A stretch of DNA of 27,283 nucleotides, taken from the NCBI GenBank assembly GCA_949502025.1, contig CATBCG010000012.1:1-27283 (forward strand), given 5' to 3'. The notes below the pieces were generated by a model that saw only the letters and a list, made by a program, of their open reading frames with translations, did not search any database and was not told the DNA's origin. Shown here piece by piece: positions 23,871 through 27,283 of the stretch. How positions within the stretch are numbered: the stretch's first letter is position 1; each line of letters opens with the position of its first letter. The translations under genes were made by a program, and so were the position numbers. Source of the stretch: MGBC131033 sp910585655 (GTDB lineage: Bacteria; Bacillota; Clostridia; Lachnospirales; Lachnospiraceae).

Positions 23871-24676
23871 AGCTTTACCCGGTAAACCTGGCAGTCTGCA
23901 GATCGCTCCATAAAACCATATTCAATCAAAGCCCTTCGGATCGTTGGATAATCCTCTTCATAGATTCTTTTTAAAATCCGATTGACTTCCCTTTCCATAT
24001 ACGTCCGATCCGCCTGAAAGCTTTTTGCGATTTCCCCTAATACAATAATCTTTTTCTTTTCCTTCGCCGGAAACTGCTTTAAGGCTCCTGTTTCATCCAG
24101 ATAGGTTTTTATGGTTTTCTCCCGCTCCTGGCTTGTAATCCCATAGCGTTCGTCTATCATTGCCGCGCTCATAGACAGCTCCTCAATCTCTCCTTCATCA
24201 CTCATGGAAATCGGCGCCGCGGTCTTTTGCTCCAAAGACTGCATCATCGCCAAAAACAGCTTTGCCTGCTTCTCCCGCTCCCGCAAACGGAACCGATGGT
24301 TCCGTACCGTAGACGGCGCAATTCCCAGTGTCTTTCCAATCTCCTGATCCCTCTGTCCGGCGGACATCAGTTGTAAAAGCTGCCTCTGAACTTCACTGAT
24401 TCCCGTCAAAGAGCTTACTTGAGGCTGCTCTAACAAATAGTCTGCCGTCCCGATATGTTCCTCCTGAACATGGGCGCAGACAGCACCAAAGGCATCATAA
24501 AGCGAATCAGAGGTCGAAGTCGAATCACCTGGGTTATCTTCTGACTTGCCCATAGAATAAATACGACCTTTCTCATACTGTTTTCCGCAAAGGACACAAC
24601 AATAAGTATACTCCTTTTCTGTGTAGCCCCTTATGATATCCTCTAACGGATAGTTCCACAATTGCTGTTTTGACAT
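23867..24676 (-). CDS. DUF2087-containing LuxR-like regulator
   Basis: A 269-residue probable transcription factor. The N-terminus holds a possible zinc finger (CCVLCGKQY, later CAHVQEEH). The centre has a LuxR/GerE-like helix-turn-helix (RDQEIGKTLGIAPSTVRNHR). The C-terminal 80 residues match DUF2087 (TYLDETGALKQFPAKEKKK...YPTIRRALIEYGFMER). ATG 24676 is chosen because AAGGGAGAG lies just upstream; an earlier in-frame start lacks a site. A good promoter lies about 80 bp upstream. The gene overlaps the DUF1848 gene by 4 bp and probably regulates or cooperates with it; the nature of that link is unknown. Confidence 0.85.
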   Translation of the reverse strand: MSKQQLWNYPLEDIIRGYTEKEYTYCCVLCGKQYEKGRIYSMGKSEDNPGDSTSTSDSLYDAFGAVCAHVQEEHIGTADYLLEQPQVSSLTGISEVQRQLLQLMSAGQRDQEIGKTLGIAPSTVRNHRFRLREREKQAKLFLAMMQSLEQKTAAPISMSDEGEIEELSMSAAMIDERYGITSQEREKTIKTYLDETGALKQFPAKEKKKIIVLGEIAKSFQADRTYMEREVNRILKRIYEEDYPTIRRALIEYGFMERSADCQVYRVKL

Positions 24677-24755
24677 TCGGTTCTCTCCCTTCTTATGGAT
24701 TCTATTCTTTCTTGTTCTTCTGTAAATCATTTACAAATAATCTTCTGTCAACATC

Positions 24756-24784
24756 ATTATAAAACAAATGTTTTATTTTGTCTA
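24756..24784 (-). promoter_or_regulatory. Sigma-A promoter of the DUF2087-DUF1848 operon
   Basis: The minus strand has -35 TAGACA (24784-24779, 5/6), a 17-bp spacer and a perfect -10 TATAAT (24761-24756). The spacer contains the near-palindrome AAAACATTTGTTTT, which could be an operator. The predicted leader is about 75 nt. Confidence 0.75.
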
Positions 24785-24886
24785 CTATATTACAAACATT
24801 TATTATATTTGTTATAAATCTTTTTATCCTTTCCCATTTCTTTCCCAATAAAATCCAAAATCACATCCGATATTTGTTCTGAGATG

Positions 24887-24913
24887 AAAAAGAATTCCAC
24901 AAAGTGGAATTCT
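24887..24913 (-). terminator. Perfect hairpin terminator downstream of the DUF1062 gene
   Basis: AGAATTCCAC (24891-24900), AAA, GTGGAATTCT (24904-24913) is a perfect 10-bp stem with a 3-nt loop. On the minus strand TTTTT follows. It lies about 100 bp past the DUF1062 stop codon, at the far end of the composite repeat. Confidence 0.8.
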
Positions 24914-24959
24914 CGCGCCGGAGCGCGTCTGCGTCAGCAGACATTTTCCTTAGGCGCGA
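24913..24959. repeat. Nested GC-rich hairpin abutting repeat copy 2
   Basis: TCGCGCC (24913-24919) pairs with GGCGCGA (24953-24959). Inside it is a perfect hairpin GTCTGC-GTCA-GCAGAC (24927-24942). The structure joins the terminator hairpin at 24887-24913 to repeat copy 2, making a composite of about 130 bp that is much more GC-rich than the flanks. Confidence 0.75.
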
Positions 24960-25023
24960 AGTGCGCATCCCCCGGAGGGCTTTTTGTATCATAGGGAAGT
25001 TTGGAGAACTTTCCTATGATACA
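24953..25023. repeat. Intergenic hairpin repeat, copy 2
   Basis: Nearly identical to copy 1 (7573-7642), with the same CCCGGAGGGCTTTTTGTAT and a terminal hairpin with 15-bp arms (24987-25001 and 25007-25021). The fourth pair of the stem is swapped relative to copy 1 (TATCATA...TATGATA here, TATGATA...TATCATA there), so pairing is kept. It overlaps the last codons and stop of the DUF1062 gene. Confidence 0.85.
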
Positions 25024-25592
25024 AGAACCGTCGTTACCTTTCCCAGATAAGTTCCTGTCACTGCAATCGTCCCTTCCCGTCTCGCCTTTTGTATCCAGCT
25101 TCTGCTTTTCCCCAATATCTCTCCCAGCACCTTATCTATTCTTAGATGCAAATAGTTTGGATTATACAGAAACATGGTAACTCCTTTTTCCTCCTGTCCG
25201 CCCTCCTCTTCGCTTTTGCCAGACACCTCCTTGGGAGCTTCCCTCCTCTCCTTAATTTTATAATCTCTTTTCTCATCGATCTCTGCCCGATTCCGCTCAA
25301 AAAACGCCCGATCATTTCCATACTTTTCTGCCAGTTTCTGATCACTCTTTTGATAACGTTCATACTCTGCCCCTATCGCACTGACCTTTACACGCTCCCA
25401 AATGGTCAGATTATACGTATGTCTGCAAATTTCACACTGATAAATCAGCCAAACATCCAACTTTGTCCCATTGGCATTGATTCGGAAGCAATTTGTATTT
25501 TGATACCATGTCTTTTTTCCACACCCGGAACAATTCCGCCATACCCGATAAGAACCTTGCGGAATGATTTCATACCATTTTATACAGTCCAT
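25014..25592 (-). CDS. DUF1062 family protein
   Basis: A 192-residue protein matching DUF1062: an N-terminal zinc-ribbon-like part with CSGCGKKTWYQNTNCFRINA and YQCEICRHTYNLTIWERV (two CX2C pairs), a charged Lys/Glu-rich linker, and a C-terminal LHLRIDKVLGEILGKSRSWI-QKARREG region. That last region resembles an S4-type RNA-binding motif. Function is unestablished; nucleic-acid binding is inference from both ends. ATG 25592 is chosen with AGGAG 8 nt upstream; the in-frame TTG at 25601 touches that site. The final codons and the TAG stop lie inside repeat copy 2, so the original C-terminus may have been replaced. A degenerate copy of the same repeat lies upstream. Confidence 0.8.
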   Translation of the reverse strand: MDCIKWYEIIPQGSYRVWRNCSGCGKKTWYQNTNCFRINANGTKLDVWLIYQCEICRHTYNLTIWERVKVSAIGAEYERYQKSDQKLAEKYGNDRAFFERNRAEIDEKRDYKIKERREAPKEVSGKSEEEGGQEEKGVTMFLYNPNYLHLRIDKVLGEILGKSRSWIQKARREGTIAVTGTYLGKVTTVLVS

Positions 25593-25670
25593 TTCCTGCA
25601 ACTCCTTTTCTCTTTTACTAGATACTTTGGATTTGCAAGGACTGTTACTTTCCGTTCTGATATCTTTGCC

Positions 25671-25728
25671 TAGAAGACCTTTTGTATCACAGGCAAACTT
25701 TAAAGCCCTTTCCTAATGATAGGAAAAA
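25671..25728. repeat. Degenerate third copy of the hairpin repeat
   Basis: CTTTTGTATCACAGG and CTTTCCTAATGATAGG match the arms of copy 2 with several changes. A perfect TTTCCTA-ATGA-TAGGAAA hairpin (25709-25726) has formed within the right arm. It lies about 80-135 bp upstream of the DUF1062 start, so that gene is bracketed by two family members. Confidence 0.5.
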
Positions 25729-25822
25729 CTCTGCAACAGCCCTTGCTATGCAGAATAAAAAGGATCGCACATATATAATTTCTCCTTTCCTTTTATACAA
25801 AAATAGTCGTTCTTTCTTACAC

Positions 25823-25856
25823 AGGCGCCGATCTTCATCAGAAAAGCGCCTTTTTT
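25823..25856 (+). terminator. Plus-strand terminator-like hairpin without a known gene
   Basis: AGGCGC (25823-25828) pairs with GCGCCT (25846-25851), and TTTTTT (25851-25856) follows on the plus strand. No plus-strand gene lies upstream; it may end a small transcript or insulate the integrase from read-through. Confidence 0.6.
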
Positions 25857-25980
25857 AGCATAACAGACGAATTACCGTTACGCGACCTTAAAGATTTATT
25901 GAAAAAAAGTAGTTCCAGCTATGGATTTCTTCCAAAAACACTAAAATTTTTTCTTTTGTAAAATTTAATGTTTAAAATTT

Positions 25981-25998
25981 AGTACCAAAATAGTACCA
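25981..25998 (+). repeat. Direct repeat upstream of the integrase (att- or arm-like)
   Basis: AGTACCAAAATAGTACCA matches AGTACCAAATTAGTTCCA (27167-27184) at 16 of 18 positions. Internally it is itself two TAGTACCA units at an 11-bp spacing (25980-25987 and 25991-25998), close to one helical turn, as is common for recombinase or accessory-factor sites. Confidence 0.6.
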
Positions 25999-26090
25999 TA
26001 TTTTTATCCGTTTTGGGTATATTAAACGGTGAGGCGAGAGTAACATCCACCCGATAAAATTACATTTTTTTACAAAGGAGTGAGGTATTT

Positions 26091-27179
26091 ATGCCGGTCT
26101 ACAAAGACAAAGAACGTGGTACCTGGTTTATCAAGTGTTATTACACAAACTGGGATGGAGAAAAAAAGCAAAAAAAGAAACGCGGGTTTACCACGAAAAA
26201 AGAGGCTTTAGAATGGGAACATACCTTTCTAAGCCAAGAACATTCCGAAACAACCATGAGCCTTCAGTCATTGGCTAACCTATATCTCTCCGATATGGGA
26301 ACCCGGCTGCGAAGCTCTACCATGTCCACCAAGCAGCATATTATTGAACTGAAAATCCTGCCGTTTTTTCAAAACAAGCTGGTTTCTGAAATTACTCCGA
26401 CCGATATCCGGAAATGGCAGAACCAAATGATTGCCAAAGGTTATTCTACTACCTATTTAAAGCTTATCAACACCCAGCTTGTCGCCATGCTCAACTATGC
26501 AGTCAAATACTGCAATCTGCGGGAAAATCCCTGTCATAAGGCAGGTACGATTGGAAAGAGCCGGGCAAAGGAAATGCAGTTCTGGACAAAAGAGGAATTT
26601 TACCGCTTCCTTGCCTGTGTGGAAAATAAACCAACTTCCTCGGAAGCCTTTCAAATCCTTTTTTGGACAGGTATCCGCTCTGGCGAGCTGCTGGCGTTGA
26701 CTGCCGAGGATTTGGATTTTAAAACAAAAACCATTCGTATCAATAAAACGTATCAACGGGTGCATCAAGAGGATATCATCACAGAACCGAAAACACCAAA
26801 AAGCAACCGTCTTGTGACGATTCCCGACTTCCTCTGCCGGACTTTAAAGGTCTATGTTAAACAGCGGAAGCTCCAGCCACAAGATCGTCTCTTTCCTTAT
26901 ACAAAATACTACCTGCACCACGAAATGGATCGAGGCTGCAAGAACTCCGGTGTTCCGCGGATACGGCTCCACGACCTCCGCCATTCCCATGCTTCCCTGC
27001 TGATTGAGCTAAACTTTTCCCCCCTGCTGATTTCCGAGCGGCTCGGTCATGAAAAGATAGAAACTACCCTAAATATTTACAGCCATCTCTATCCAAACAA
27101 ACAAGCCGAACTCGCCAGAACCCTTCACTCCATCGGCACGAAATTGAACGAGGAAAATAATAAGTCAGTACCAAATTAG
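26091..27179 (+). CDS. Tyrosine recombinase / phage-type integrase
   Basis: A 362-residue site-specific recombinase. The N-terminus (MPVYKDKERGTWFIKCYYTN) is an AP2-like arm-binding domain. A SAM-like core-binding domain follows (about residues 55-150). The catalytic domain then has Arg in WTGIRSGELLALT, the LHDLRHSHASLL box (His-x-x-Arg), the second His in LGHEKIETTLNIYSH and nucleophile Tyr in NIYSHLYPN. All catalytic residues are present, so it should be active. The start is ATG with AAGGAGTGAGG upstream. No excisionase, replication or cargo gene lies beside it in the window. The last codons (VPN, stop TAG) are within a direct repeat shared with the upstream flank. It may belong to an element extending past the right edge. 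Confidence 0.93.
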   Translation: MPVYKDKERGTWFIKCYYTNWDGEKKQKKKRGFTTKKEALEWEHTFLSQEHSETTMSLQSLANLYLSDMGTRLRSSTMSTKQHIIELKILPFFQNKLVSEITPTDIRKWQNQMIAKGYSTTYLKLINTQLVAMLNYAVKYCNLRENPCHKAGTIGKSRAKEMQFWTKEEFYRFLACVENKPTSSEAFQILFWTGIRSGELLALTAEDLDFKTKTIRINKTYQRVHQEDIITEPKTPKSNRLVTIPDFLCRTLKVYVKQRKLQPQDRLFPYTKYYLHHEMDRGCKNSGVPRIRLHDLRHSHASLLIELNFSPLLISERLGHEKIETTLNIYSHLYPNKQAELARTLHSIGTKLNEENNKSVPN

Positions 27180-27184
27180 TTCCA
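27167..27184 (+). repeat. Direct repeat spanning the integrase stop codon
   Basis: AGTACCAAATTAGTTCCA is the second member of the 18-bp pair; the integrase TAG stop lies inside it. Att sites that overlap the 3' end of int occur in some Gram-positive integrative elements, but the pair could also be arm-type binding sites. Confidence 0.55.
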
Positions 27185-27283
27185 AAAGAAAAAGAAACTG
27201 TCTACATACAGTGAATTTATCACAACTTTTATATGTTACGAGGATTCTGTCACAATCGTTGCCAACCAGACGACCCAGGCGAA

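Larger units (their letters stand above)
24677..25013. other. Intergenic region between the DUF2087 and DUF1062 genes
   Basis: This 337-bp gap holds the DUF2087 promoter and leader, an AT-rich stretch (about 24785-24880), the perfect hairpin terminator at 24887-24913, a nested GC-rich hairpin (24913-24959), and most of repeat copy 2. I see no protein-coding frame of worth in it. Confidence 0.8.
25593..26090. other. Non-coding region between the DUF1062 gene and the integrase
   Basis: These 498 bp carry a degenerate hairpin repeat (25671-25728), an 8-codon minus-strand frame with a strong ribosome-binding site (25746-25772), a plus-strand terminator-like hairpin (25823-25856), a paired TAGTACCA direct repeat (25980-25998) and a CCGTTT/AAACGG inverted repeat (26008-26029). 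I see no conventional gene, tRNA or excisionase. Confidence 0.75.

Noticed and set aside
24987..25021. Attachment site or transposon terminal repeat
   Set aside because: The same hairpin recurs between ctpA and uvrB with no transposase and no evident target duplication, so it fits a dispersed intergenic repeat better.
27236..27283. Possible 3' end of a minus-strand gene (reading FAWVVWLATIVTESS, stop)
   Set aside because: Only 15 codons are visible at the window edge, and other frames are open as well; there is too little to call.

Overview
The window looks like a chromosomal segment of a Gram-positive, low-to-medium GC anaerobe, most likely a Lachnospiraceae-type Clostridia. The grounds are strong AGGAGG ribosome-binding sites with several GTG starts, the ftsE-ftsX-M23 hydrolase-ctp-uvrB-uvrA order, the YtaF/YitT membrane families, and poorly characterised Firmicutes families (DUF1062, DUF1848, DUF2087). 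No rRNA, tRNA, CRISPR array or transposase was seen. Almost every gene is on the minus strand; the exceptions are an SDR reductase at 17.1 kb and an integrase at 26.1 kb.

Positions 1-13,460 are housekeeping. In transcription order (right to left) they encode a CdaR/PucR-type regulator; FtsE and FtsX; a coiled-coil M23 murein hydrolase probably driven by FtsEX; an S41 C-terminal processing protease; UvrB; UvrA; an HD-domain nucleotidase; and GMP synthase with a terminator. Positions 13,468-17,020 hold an orphan MsmK/UgpC-type sugar-transporter ATPase with a clear terminator, then a three-gene envelope operon: a degenerate LytR-CpsA-Psr-like membrane protein, a small secreted protein, and a YitT transporter-like protein.

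From 17,100 to 22,100 there is a lone plus-strand SDR resembling the elongation factor P 5-aminopentanone reductase (YmfI). It converges on a two-gene module: an MMPL/RND exporter and a lipoprotein built largely of Leu/Gly heptad repeats. From 22,239 to 24,676 lies a probable operon, DUF2087 regulator - DUF1848 Cys-motif protein - YtaF, with a good sigma-A promoter and a terminator. The DUF2087 and DUF1848 genes overlap by 4 bp.

From 24,880 to the end the region looks accessory. A DUF1062 gene is bracketed by copies of an intergenic hairpin repeat that also occurs between ctpA and uvrB. Next comes about 500 bp of non-coding sequence with several hairpins, then a tyrosine integrase flanked by an imperfect 18-bp direct repeat. 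The most notable observations are the repeat family with a compensatory base-pair swap, the repeat supplying the end of the DUF1062 reading frame, the solo integrase with its stop codon inside a putative att-like repeat, and the C-terminal radical-SAM-like CX3CX2C motif in the DUF1848 protein. I did not see an unmistakable new defence or metabolic system.
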